64,000 nucleotides of DNA from Telopea speciosissima (lineage: Eukaryota > Streptophyta > Magnoliopsida > Proteales > Proteaceae), in NCBI RefSeq assembly GCF_018873765.1, contig NC_057925.1, positions 7,451,568 through 7,515,567 of the forward strand, in the 5' to 3' direction. Positions within the stretch are counted from its first letter, which is position 1. Every line of letters begins with the position of its first letter. The position numbers and the translations under genes are program-made. Under the pieces are notes generated by a model. It worked only from the letters and a program-made list of their open reading frames with translations. It did not search any database and was not told the origin of the DNA. Shown here piece after piece: positions 37,801 to 49,084 of the stretch.

Positions 37801-39881
37801 GAACTCAATACCATGACCCCTGCTTGCTTTGATACCATGTAGAAACCGTTTCCTCTAAAAGGCCGACCTTGTAGGAAAGGGAGGAATCAATATGTATATC
37901 ATACAGGAGCTTTTAATACGGCGGACTATCCAAAGGGGGACACGGGTGGATAAATAATTTTTTAACAGGTATCTTGGCTAAGCAAGCTGTTTAACAAGAT
38001 TTTGAGTACAAAGAAAATGTCAAATGATCGGAGGAGAAGCACTGTAGTTCCGATTTATAAGAATAAAAGTGATATCTAAAACTGGAATAACTATAGAGGC
38101 ATAAAACTAATGAGTCATACCATGAAACTATGGGAAAAAATCATTGAAGTCCACCTAAGAGAAACTGATATATCGGAGAACCAATTTGGTTTTATGCCAG
38201 GGAGATCCACGACGGAAGCTATTTACCTTCTAAGGAGGCTTATGGAAACTTTTAGAGCTTACAAAAGGAACCTCTATATGATCTTTATTGACCTAGAAAA
38301 GGCCTATGACAGAGTCCCTAGAGAGCTCATTTGGCATGTCCAAGGGAAGAGAATGAGCTCAAGTAACTATGTGGATATAATTAAGGACATGTATGAGGGT
38401 GTGGTGACCAGTGTCAGAATTGCAAAGGGCCAAAGTAGTGAATTCCCAATTACAATTGGGTTATTCCAAGGATCAACTCTAAGCCCTTATTTGTTTGCAC
38501 TCATCAAGGATTATTTAACCAAGCACATCTAAGATGAGGTCCCTTGGTGTATGCTATTCGTTGATGATATTGTTTTGATAGATGAGACAGTGGAAGGGAT
38601 TAATGTAAAGCTGGAGTTATGGAGATCAAGCTTGGAATCAAGACGTCTTAAGTTAAGCAGAACAAAGACAATATATGATGTGTAACTTCAGTCAAACCAG
38701 GAAAGATAATGAAGTGGTGAAACTTGAGGAGTGAGAGCTACCACAAAGTAAATGCTTTAGATACTTAGGGTCAACCATTAACAAAGAGGGTGATATAAAG
38801 GATGATGTTTCCCACATAATTAAAGTAGGATGGATGAAGTGGAGAGGTGCATTGGGAGTGTTATGTGACAAATGCATGCTTATTAAGATTAAGGGGAAAT
38901 TATACAGGATAGTAATAAGACCTGCTATGACATATGGGGCAGAATGTTGGGCAGTTAAGAAAAGTAATATAGATAAGATGAGTATAGCGGAGATGAGGAT
39001 GTGCGGCAAGACTAGGAGAGATAGAGTAAGAAATGATTGTATTAGAACCGAATTGGGAGTTGCACTAATCCAGGACAAGCTCTGTGAGAGCCGCTTGAGG
39101 TGGTATGGTCATGTACAACGGAGACCCATGAATGCACCAGTAAGGAAGAGTGACCAGATTCAGTTTGACGGAGCTAAAACAGGTAAGGGCAGACCTAAAA
39201 TGACTATTGGAGAAGTGGTAAGAAAGGATATGCTTGTGGTAGGGCTTGATTCTAGTATGATCACTAAGAGAGTTGTTTTGGAGGATAAGGACCCGTGTAG
39301 CCGAGCCCTTGTAGGGGGATGTTCCTGGGATGTTGCTTTGACTACTGCTTTGACTTCTTCCTTTACATATTTTCCTTTTTACTTCCTTTTACTCCTTTTT
39401 ACTTCTTTTTACTTCTCTTCTACTATTGTCATAGCTTCTATCGGATCCATGTAGCCGACCCAATTTAGTTGGGATACGGTTATGGTTGTTGTTTTTTGTT
39501 TATTAGTCTAGGGAGTCCAATAGTTGTGTGCTAGGAATTAATTTTCTTGGAGTTATATTCTAGGCCTTTATTTAGTCAAGAGTTACATTTTCTTTAAATA
39601 CCTATTGTCATCCAATGTTTGTAGCAGTCTTGAAATGAATTGAAGCCTAGCTGGCCCAGAAAATGCATTGAGCATCCCCTCCCCTTCAGGTTTTGGTGAG
39701 TTCTTTTTCTCTCCCATATTTTCTTCCCCTTATCTTCTTTACTTTCTACCTATCATCTTCTTCTTCTGGAATTTGACCCTTCATCTTCCACCTGACCCAT
39801 CATCTTTCTTCATCCCTACGGCACCCCTTTGCTACCTCTAAACCAGAACCTGATCTATGATCTATTTCAAATCTTAGCCTC

Positions 39882-39916
<35 letters not shown>

Positions 39917-41437
39917 TGTTTCCAATTTTCATTAATTTTACCAGTTTACCCCACTTAAGTAGCAACTGTGCACATGCTCTTTAATGGTACCCACATTAAT
40001 GGCCAAAAACGATTTTTGGCCATAATAGATAAATGGGTCTTGACGGTAGTTTGGGTTTTCTATTATTCTGATTACTTTAAATAGAAACAGGGTGCCCAAA
40101 TGATACCAAACACCTGCAAAAAAATGTTTTTTGTCTGAAAAAAAAAATACAAATGATACCAAAGAGAGCCTAACATAAGCATGGAATTTTAGATTGTATG
40201 ATGAGAATAGATCTCCTTTGGTTTTTTCTGTGGAAGCTTTAGTAAATAGAAAATCAACAGTGTAGAATAGAGAGAAAAAGAAAGATAATTGAAATAGATC
40301 AGTGTTAGTTTGCAAGCCATAATCCTAACAATACTCAGTATTTAGATTGCCAAGTAAGTGACAAATACTTTAATCAACTCAATCATGAGTATAATGGGTG
40401 ACGTTCTACATGGTTTATCCGTATAACATCCTAGTTGCGTTGGATTCCCTAAAGCATAGGATCAAAACTAGACTGGACTTCCTGAACTTCTACTCTGAAG
40501 TTCTATTGGCATTACAGCTCAAATAGTGAATAGCTGTGATTGTGGAAAAAACCTTCGATGTAAAAACTGTTTAATCATGACTGGCTTCAAAGGTGGAAAC
40601 TTATCAGAACTTGACGCAGTTTTGCAACTAAGGAAACTAATCTTAGCTATACTATTTGCCGATCAATTGGTTTAAGTGACATTCAGAGCTGAGAAATAGA
40701 GCCGCTTGAGCTCATTGATTGAATCAAAGTAGGCCAAAATTCCTAGTTAAACTTATGAGCCCTAAACCCATATTGTGAGTGACAAGAAGGGAAGAGCTGT
40801 GTGGATTGTCCCTGAAGTTTTTGCATTGACTATTTATGCCTGTTTAATGCTATTTGGCATCTCTATGTCTTCCTTGGCATCATAATGGGTTGTTGCTTAT
40901 TCTGAAATTTATATTTGACTAGCATCTCAGTAACCATTAGAATGATGAAAATGGACCTAATTGTGGTCTCAGGATTTTCATTACTTGGTTAAATCATTCC
41001 ATTAGGTATTTACCTTTTCTGTATACAAGTATAAATATTCTATATCCATATTAAGCATTTGTGACTGTTCTGATACATGTTCATTCTCTGTTTCACTATG
41101 CGTTTCAGGCCGAATTAATTGATCCTGCATTAAAGGGGACTCTTAATGTTCTTGGATCCTGTGCAAAAGCTCCGTCTGTTAAAAGAGTGGTTGTAACATC
41201 CTCTGTAGCTGCAGTTTTATACAATGGAAAACCTCGAACTCCGGATGTGGTAGTTGATGAGACTTGGTTTTCAGATCCAGCGTTTTGCAAAGAGATGAAG
41301 GTGTGTGGTTGTGCAATGTTGTTTTACTATTATTGTCTGGGCCCTCTAGGCCTTGAACTTAGTTCTGTGAATGTCTTACTCTGACTCAATCTTCTATCCC
41401 ACTTAAATTGTTTTGAAATTTCATTTTATGGGTTTTT

Positions 41438-41476
<39 letters not shown>

Positions 41477-44400
41477 CTAACTGTCCATAATGAAAATATT
41501 ACTGTGTTGTGGATTTACTAAGTCACTGGTACAGTATATCTAATGAGCTTCTTGTTCTCTTATAGAGTTGGTATCAACTTTCGAAGACCTTGGCTGAGGA
41601 GGCTGCCTGGAAATTTGCAAACGAGAAGGGGATGGATATGATTACAATAAATCCAAGCGTAGTGCTTGGTCCTCTTTTACAGCCAACACTAAATTTTAGT
41701 GCCGAATTAATTCTGAACTTAATAAATGGTATGCTCACCTATTATTTAAAGTTGTTTTTTTTTTTCTCTTTGCTCCCATCCCTTTTAACCTTTCTTTTCT
41801 CTTACCCTTCTCTCTAGTTCTGGAAGTAAACATTCTCCCCGTACATATTTGCCTAAAATGCTTTCTATGAATGACTAATTGTATTCTTTTCAGGCTGGTC
41901 AAAGCCTGCTTTAAAATTCTAACATAGATAATGCAATGACAACTATGGAACATGTAAGGCACGTGATCTTTAAACATACAAGGGTATAAATGGGATAGGA
42001 TTGAAGTGTATAACACATGGACCCAGGTTATCAGGTTTTTAGTCTAGATCCCTTGGCATAAAGGGAACTGGTCACCTTGGACCTGAAGGGGTACCTTGCA
42101 GTCTTGGCATCGCCTTGGCAACACCTTTACAACTATGATCAGATTTAATAGTTATTTAAGGGAATAGTTTACCTACGTGTTTTTAGAAAGAAAAAAGAAA
42201 GTTTATTGTGTGAACTTGTATTTTATTTTTATATGTTATTTTTGTGATAATAAGGGTGGAGATTTTGACTGATGTAGGAGCACAATCATTTCCCAATGTA
42301 ACATTTGGATGGGTTAATGTTAAAGATGTTGCAAATGCACATATTCAGGCATTTGAGATTCCTTCAGCCAATGGAAGATATGTTTTCGTCGAGAGAGTTG
42401 CTCATTATTCACAGGTTGTGAAAGCTTTGGGTGAACTTTATCCAACTTTGCACCTTCCAAAAAAGTAAGTTTTTCGTACCAGATGAGGCAATTATTGAAG
42501 TATTAACTGAAATAAATTAGTTGTCACTAATTTATAGTTACTTCTGATGATATATTGGATCCCTTTTTATTGATTCCAATTAATCAAGTAAATTATGTTT
42601 TCTGGGTAGTTTTACATTTTAAACTTTGATATATGAACTGAGATTTGATATTCAAGTTCTATTAGTCACAAACTATATTCATATTTCAATATAATTTGTA
42701 GGACACAAAAGAAGGGGGAAAAGCTATATATAAGAGAGCTAAGATGAGAGAAAAGAAGAGTAGAGATTTTGATTAGGTGAGGTGTATTTAGGGTGATGAT
42801 GGAAAAGTGTTGGTAAGGGAGGAGGACATTGTGAAGAGATGGGATGAGTATATTTGTGATCTACTAAATGGAAATAGGTTGGGTAGAAATGACTCAGATG
42901 ATTATATTATCCAACAAGACACCAGGCCTAGACAAGATTCCGATAGAAGTGTGAAAAACCTTCGGAGGTTGGGGGTTTATTGGTTAACCAATCTGTTTAA
43001 CAGGATTATGAACACAAGGAAGATGCCATATGAATGGAGGAAAAACATTATTGTCTCGATCTACAAAAATAAAGGTGATATCCAAAGCTGTAATAATTGT
43101 AGAAGCATAAAGCAAATGAGTCACACTATGAAACTTTGGGAGAAGGTTATTGAAGCCCATTTGAGAAGAGATCTCAGTGAACCAAATTGGTTTTATATCA
43201 GGTAGATCCACGACAAAATCTATCTACTTATCAAGGAGGCTCATGGAACGATATAGAGAATGATCTCCATATGGTCTTTATCGACCTCGAAAAAGCATAT
43301 GACCGAGTCTTTAGAGATTTAATCCAGCATGTTCTCTTGAAGAGAGAGGCGTTGAGTAAATATGTGGATGTAATTAAAGATAGGTATGAGGGCATGGTGG
43401 CTAGCATGAGATCTATCGGAGGTCAGGGCAAGGAATTCCCAATTACGATTGGGTTACATCAGGGATTAGCTTTAAGCCCTTTCCTTTTTGTGCTTATCAT
43501 GGATGGCCTAACCACGAGCATTCAAGATGAGGTCCCGTGGTGCATACGCTTCGTCGATGATATCGTTTTGGTGGATGAGATAAAAGCAGGAATTAACGCT
43601 AAGTTAAAGGTATGGAGATCAACCTTGGAATCAAGAGGCTTTAGGATTAGTAGAACGAAGATGGAGTATATGATTTATAATTTTAGTCACACTATGATGG
43701 ATACTGACATGGTGCGAATTAAGGAAAAAGAAATACTGAAAAGTAACTATTCAATCATAAATAATGAAGTGACATAGACGATGGTTTTTCGCAAAGAATT
43801 AAAGTGGGATGGATGACAGGTGTGTCCGGAGTGTTGTGTGACTGACATATTGTTTTAAAGCTTAAGGGAAAGTTCTATAGGACTGTTGTATGGTTGGCTA
43901 TAATGTATGGGGTAAAATGTTGGGCAGTTAAGAAGTGTCATATTAAGAAGCTATATGTAGCATAGATGAGGATGTTAGGAAAAAACGTATTAGAGCTGAC
44001 TATGGAATTTCCTCAATCAACGACAAGTTTCGAGAGAGTCGTTTGAGGTGGTATGGTCATGTTCAATGGAGGCCTAGGGATGTCCCAGTAAGGAAGAGTG
44101 ATGTGATTTCGATTGAAGGGGCTAAAAGAGCTAGGGGCAGGCCTAAAATGACCATAGGAGAAGTTGTGAGGAAGGGCATGCAGGGTCTAGGTTTTGTACC
44201 AAGAAGACCTCGGATAGAGCTTATTGGAGGGCAAGGATCCATATAGCAAACCCCATTTAACTGAGATTCTCCCAACTTGTTGGGTTGTGCCTCTTTCCTC
44301 TTACTTTCATCTTTCATTTCTCATTTTTCTTTTATTTTGTCATTTTCCTTTTTTTCATCTCTTATCTCATGGCCCATCCCTCTTTTCCCATCTCTTCACT

Positions 44401-46304
44401 CCCCCTTTTTTGTTTAGACCTCAGTTTTACCTACTTTGTTTTGTTTGGATCCATGTAGCTGACCCCATTAAGTTGGGATAAGGCTGAGTCTGTTGTAGGT
44501 TTTTACATGCCCTTCCATGCAGTGTCAGAGACGTCTAGACATTGCTAGACGCTCCTTTAGACATGGCTGTTTTTCTCTTTCATAGAGATGTCCAACAATT
44601 TTTTTTTAGTACTTTGCTCTAATATGGTTCTAGTTTTATCTCTCTTCTCTGTCCTTAATTTCTTGTAGATGTCTTCCTTAACATGTGTTACAATATGCCA
44701 GTATATATATTTATGTGTATGTATTACTGTCATGGATTGGAGGATGCCAAATAAAAATTTGACCGTAGGAAACGATCTTCGCATGCATTAGAGCATCCAA
44801 AAATTAACCAATGAAGGGTTTAGGATTATCTTATTAGTGTCGCAAGCTCAACACCTCCTAAGGACTTCAACACTTGTGTAGTGTCTCCACATAGCAGTCT
44901 AGAGGCTAGGGTTAAAAACCCCTAATCACAATGGAGGCTAGTGTTTACACCCTAGTCGTAGGAGATATAAGAGAGAAATTCATAACTCAAATTTCTTTGG
45001 ATCGATCCATTCAATTTTCCCTCCCCCTACGCTCAGTATATAGGTGAGAGAACCCTAATCCTAAGTGAGGCCCAAAAGCCAAATGGTGGGATCCTATCGG
45101 GTGATCCTACTAGGGTTTAATTTTTGTCTCCCTTATATTTACCAAAAATATTGTAACTTAAGTGATAAGTAAACTATTTACTTATTACAATACCCTAGGA
45201 AGTGTTTAGCGGAGGGCCGCTGCTGCCATTGCCTAAATCTCATTCTATCTGCTTGCTTATTTTAAGGAAGCGGAGCTGTTTTTGAAGCTCCTCTACACTT
45301 GCATCGTCTGACTCATATTCAAAGTTGTCTTGTGCGATCTCATGTGTAGCCCTCATTATATTAGACCTGGGTTGCCTATGGTTACAGAATCACCCGTAGA
45401 GTATTTACCTCTTAGCCTTTCCACTTTACAATATCATCTGATAGATTAACGGGCTTGAAATATAATTATTTAAATAATAATAATTAATTAAAACCATTTG
45501 TAAACACTTATAAAATTGCCATAGAGCTTGGAATTTAGTCCAGTCGTCAATGAATTTCTTCTTGATATTCTCCTTGTATGGGAAGTGGATTTGATATTTA
45601 GAATATCTCCCATTCGCAGATGAACGTCATGAATCCAGTGCACCAATAATTAGCCAGTATTAGCATTAACATCTTGTATACCAAAACGCACAAGATCCAA
45701 ATTGTAATGATGAGGACCTCTTTGGTCTAGAGACCAGAGTATCAATGATGAGTCTTATGGCATTCCTTACAAGATTCACATAATGACTCAGTTTGATACA
45801 CTTAACATACTAGTACCTAGTCCCTAGTTGCGATCAACTTAAAGGTCTAACCTTAGGGCATATACAAACATACAAAAATGACAGGAATTAATTCAATGTG
45901 AAGTATTCAAATTGGTTTTAACTGACACATATCCAACCATTGCCCTTAGTTTGCTTTGTTGTTGACTTGCTTTTAACCTGTATTACATGATATATCTATG
46001 GTAAATAAGGAAGAGCACCAACGTAAGATAAACAATCTCAACTCTTGGATTTCTTCCCCAGTGAGCCCTTTGAATGCTTTTTGTTCATTAAGAAACCTAT
46101 TTGGTGATTTCATGTGTATTGTTCTCTCTATTGAAAAGATAAATATTGATTTTCATTCTTGGCAGCTGTGCTGATGACAAGCCTTATATGCCAACTTACC
46201 AAGTTTCCCAGAAGAAAGCAAAAAGCTTGGACATAAATTTCATCCCTATGGAGCTGAGCTTGAAGGAAACCGTTGACAGCTTGAAGGAGAAAGGATTTTT
46301 TTAG
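31882..46304 (+). CDS. Cinnamoyl-CoA reductase-like / phenylacetaldehyde reductase-like NADP-dependent reductase, copy 3
   Basis: Six exons: 31882-32014, 32849-33018, 41109-41300, 41566-41728, 42278-42464, 46166-46304; 327 aa, open throughout. It has TGASGYIA (16-23), R42/K48, TSS (131-133), and catalytic Tyr168/Lys172 in SWYQLSK. Without the two extra codons of copies 1 and 2 it looks like the ancestral form, and its C-terminal part ([15 protein letters not shown]) is closer to the family norm. The protein ends at GFF, two residues short of the others. Intron 2 is 8,090 bp and intron 5 is 3,701 bp, enlarged by LINEs, an LTR fragment and a TRIM, all within introns with intact splice borders. 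The exon 5 acceptor is a weaker gatgtag. It is likely functional, but expression may be lowered by the long introns. Confidence 0.87.
33846..35264 (+). mobile_element. 1.4-kb insertion in intron 2 of copy 3, LTR-like
   Basis: Copies 1 and 2 run without a break from gttaaggaatgaa to ttggtcctgttag; copy 3 carries about 1.4 kb between them. The insert includes TGTTAGAATGTTGG (33931), a promoter-like tataaataaagc (about 34231), CTG-rich DNA and a long pyrimidine-rich, stop-rich tract (34490-34930). This resembles an LTR plus untranslated leader of a Copia-like element. No protein is recognisable, and the exact ends are unsure. Confidence 0.5.
36970..39497 (+). mobile_element. RTE-clade LINE, 5'-truncated and degenerate
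   Basis: Protein pieces in order: a linker region (37351-37617, [19 protein letters not shown]); reverse transcriptase (38110 onward) with [25 protein letters not shown], the [14 protein letters not shown] box and the active-site FVDD near 38558-38569; then the C-terminal region (38834-39454) with [20 protein letters not shown]. Stops (for example a TAA near 38529) and frameshifts break the frame, and the endonuclease is missing. It ends with tgtagccgacccaatttag and gttgttg, the plant RTE tail. Not mobile on its own. Confidence 0.9.
37649..37972 (-). mobile_element. TRIM (SMART-like) retrotransposon with two LTRs and target duplication
   Basis: Two 130-bp LTRs (37654-37783 and 37838-37967), each TG..CA, differ at about five positions. 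The internal region is 54 bp. Read on the - strand, the right LTR is followed with no gap by TGGTATCAAAGCAAG (37823-37837), a close match to the initiator-tRNA-Met primer-binding site. The purine-rich aggagcgggcagg precedes the left LTR (polypurine tract). The target GGTAT is duplicated at 37649-37653 and 37968-37972 within the RTE LINE. It has no coding capacity; mobility would depend on proteins from other elements. Confidence 0.92.
42706..44497 (+). mobile_element. RTE-clade LINE, 5'-truncated and degenerate, in intron 5 of copy 3
   Basis: Frames at 42807-43205 and 43187-43777 carry [43 protein letters not shown] and [10 protein letters not shown]. The C-terminal piece at 44043-44246 carries [19 protein letters not shown]. 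The 3' end has ccatgtagctgaccccatta and gttgtag. Copies 1 and 2 lack it: there ggacacatctccctgtaggt is continuous. It is related to, but not recently derived from, the copy in intron 2. Confidence 0.9.
44566..44855. mobile_element. 290-bp insertion of unknown type in intron 5 of copy 3
   Basis: In copy 2 ctcctttagacctcctaagg is continuous; in copy 3 about 290 bp separate ctcctttagac from cacctcctaagg. The insert is AT-rich, non-coding, and shows no clear inverted ends. Confidence 0.5.
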
Positions 46305-46582
46305 TTCCTGAAGCTTGTTCAATATATGCCATGTAAGTAAGAAGGCACAATGTGCCGGTGTTTACAGGATATGAGTTGCCATTGTAATAAAAATGTTCAG
46401 AGAATTTTCTTTGTTCAATTTTTGCAGATAATTTTTTTTTTTGGTAAACAATTTTTGCAGATATTAAAGTTTAAGAACATGTGGATGCCGTGTAACTATT
46501 TGTGTCATAAGCCTTTTCCCTTTTTTTTTTTGTTTTTTGGGTGGGGGGCTGGGGTGTGTGGATATTTAGAGGGGTTGTGATA

Positions 46583-47703
46583 AGGGTGTCAGTCGGGCGG
46601 TTCTTTTATTTTTTTGGATTTAGGTGTGGCTTTTAGGGAAACCGAAACCGAACCAATAAGGGCTTTTCAGTTTCAGCTCAGGTTTGGTTCGGTTTGGGAT
46701 ATCAGTTTTACTTCGGTTTGGAACGTGGGTATAGGTTTGTTTTGGGTAGGGACTAGGTAGAGATCTTACGATTTGGGGGGTTGGTTTTAGAATTCAGTTT
46801 GGTTTGGATTGGGTTTGATCCTATCGGGCAGGTCAATCGGTGGCCCATCGGTATAACCAGGATCGAGGGGTGTCAATTTTGGACCAGAATCGGTAACCGG
46901 ATCGAAATTGGCCCGCTAGGAACTGGAACCAACCCACCCAATAGCTTATTGGTCAGGTTTTGGATCTACTGATAAGTTATTGGTCCGGTTCTGGATCTAC
47001 CAATTAGGAACCAGTAGAACTGGAATAAATTCACATCTTAACCTTAATTCTTAAGACTCAAGGTCATGAGAGCTTTTGTCAAACCATTTTATTTTTTTAG
47101 TTTTTCAATTTTGGCTGGTACCACTTGTCTCATATACTATTTTATCAAAGATTTGATTATAAAATTTTAAGGTCCATTTAGGAATGCTATCTTAGGAACA
47201 TACCTTAAAATAATCTTAACTTAGGAGGGTGGTGGTGTTCCTGCTTATTAATTAATACCAAACTAGAGGTAATATAGACTAGTTTTAATACCAAACTAGA
47301 GGTAATATAGACTAGTTATAACAAGAGAGAAAAAAAATGAATCATATCTCAAGTGATTGAAATTAGTGTGTTATTATAATATTATTAAATTATGTAGCAT
47401 GTGTTAGGGATTTTTCTTTTTTTATTAGACTGCTTGGAATCGTTTGGGAACTGAAACCGGCCCACCCATTAGTTAATGGTCTTGGATCCCAAGTTTGGAA
47501 CCGATTAGCTTATTGGACTGGTTCTGGTCTTGACCCCTTAGGACTAGATCCGTTAAGGAACTGGACCAATAGCCCAAAACCGGACCAATTGACACCCCTA
47601 TCCGAATCGAGCTGAACCGATAAGACCTTGGTTCGATTTGAAATAGGCTCAAATGGATCGGGTCGGGCCTATTTTATCGGTTTGGTTTAGGTTTTGACAC
47701 CCT
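46583..47703. mobile_element. hAT-like non-autonomous element, outer
   Basis: Ends AGGGTGTCA (46583-46591) and TGACACCCT (47695-47703) are short perfect inverted repeats of a type common in plant hAT derivatives. Sub-terminal DNA is rich in ggttcggttt-type repeats. I could not confirm an 8-bp target duplication. Confidence 0.45.
46866..47599. mobile_element. hAT-like non-autonomous element nested in the previous one
   Basis: Ends AGGGGTGTCAA (46866-46876) and TTGACACCCCT (47589-47599) are perfect 11-bp inverted repeats. The interior has inverted blocks around aaccggatc and ggaccaat, and an internal duplication (ataccaaactagaggtaata, near 47257 and 47289). Clear 8-bp duplication not seen. Confidence 0.5.
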
Positions 47704-47939
47704 CAGTTTGTTACATTAATAGACCTACAAAGTGCAACTAGGTGTTGTGTCTGGATTAGAAAACTAGATTTGTTTATGTAGATATACGACTCGGTTGTAC
47801 GCCTCTGTCCTTTAGTTGTTATTTGACGATTCTCGTGTTGGGAGATAGAGGGTCAAAGGTTCTTACTTTTGGGAGTTGCCAGCTAGCGGATAAGGGTTTA
47901 GGATCAATACATATGTCCCCTTTTAAAAGAGAAAATTGA

Positions 47940-48440
47940 CTAAAGATGGATAAGGCGAGGGCTACAACAGGGTCGGGTTGGGCTAGGTTTTTTAAAACCC
48001 CAGCCCAACTTGACTCAGGCCTAGAAAATTCAACCCTCACCCGCCCTCAAGGTCGGGTTGGGCTGACCTTGATTGGCCTTGATCGTGGGAGGGGGAATGG
48101 AGATGCACGGGTTGGACTGGGCTAGGGAGAAAATTATCAATTTACATAAAATAACATTAGAATAAAATGTAGTGTATCACTTATTATCTTAATATATAAT
48201 ATATTATCTAATAAAATGCGGGTGACATTTAAAATTTATAATAAATGTTATAGTATAACTTAACACAGGGTTGGGTCGGGTTTGGCCGGGCTCAGCCCAA
48301 AGCCTCAACTTTGGCCCCACCCGACCCTAACTCATGGCCAAATATTTTCAGCCAGGGCGGGTCAGGGTATCCCAGCCTAGGCTCTATTCGGGCTCAGGGC
48401 GGGTTCAGGTTGACAGGGCCAAATTTGCACCCTTAGATTA
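47940..48440. repeat. Fold-back-like repeat with GGGTCGGG motifs
   Basis: GGGTCGGGTTGGGCT-type blocks on the left (47970-48070) and their relatives and complements on the right (48260-48435, ending ccaaatttgcacccttag) suggest another non-autonomous element with ends of the type AAGGGTGCAAATTTGG. Left border is not fixed. Confidence 0.4.
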
Positions 48441-49080
48441 GGCAATGGTCTTCATAGATCTCTGAGTATGTTTAAAGTTACATGTTGGAAAGCTTTTACA
48501 CACCTAGCCCTCTCTGGCCAAAGATCGATCCTTTTCTATTTGGACCATTTACATTTATACTATTATTATTAACTAGTATGCATCATAAAGCAGTAAATCT
48601 AGTTTTAATGTAAGTTGACAGGTTGAGGCTTATATAAAGAAATATACAAAAAGGGGGGGGGGAGGGGTGGAAGAACAGAACCAAGGCATATATGTATAGC
48701 TGTCTAGACTCCAAACTATCTTTATTGAGGATCAGGTTGAACGTTGTTCAGAAGCATTTTGAAAGAAAAAAAATTAATTATTATACCATGCATGGCATGG
48801 TATTAAAAGTAAATAACATAAACCTACATACTTCATTTGTAGTTCAGAAGTGTACAGAATACCTTGATTATGTAGTCGAAGTAAAAGATTCTTTCTTGAC
48901 CTTCCTAGTCGGTACAGTGAAGCATGTTGGAGATTGGACATGATCTTGGATGTATAAGGAGTTATCTCACTTAATTAAGTAATCAAGGAATCCGTTGAAG
49001 ATGATCATGTGTCAAATGGGGTTCTCTAGAAAAGATTCCTATTGGGGCCAGGATTAGGACCTGCATATAACATATTTATT
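48441..49080. other. Intergenic DNA, nothing recognised
   Basis: Includes a G-run (48653-48661) and an unremarkable 83-codon frame at 48692-48943 without domain or splice support. I do not call a gene. Confidence 0.4.
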
Positions 49081-49084
49081 TCTG

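Larger units (their letters stand above)
36216..39944 (+). mobile_element. 3.7-kb nested insertion in intron 2 of copy 3
   Basis: Copies 1 and 2 run from gcagcaaccaaaaaatgaga directly to ttaccc..cacttaagtagc. Copy 3 is split at 36215/39945. Contents in order: AT-rich palindromic DNA (36216-36640); the first part of an LTR-like sequence (about 36640-36970); the RTE LINE (36970-39497) with a TRIM inside; then what looks like the rest of the LTR-like sequence (about 39500-39700, with tttaaatacctattgtcatc and ttgaaatgaattgaagcc); and a GA microsatellite (39886-39915). Confidence 0.6.
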
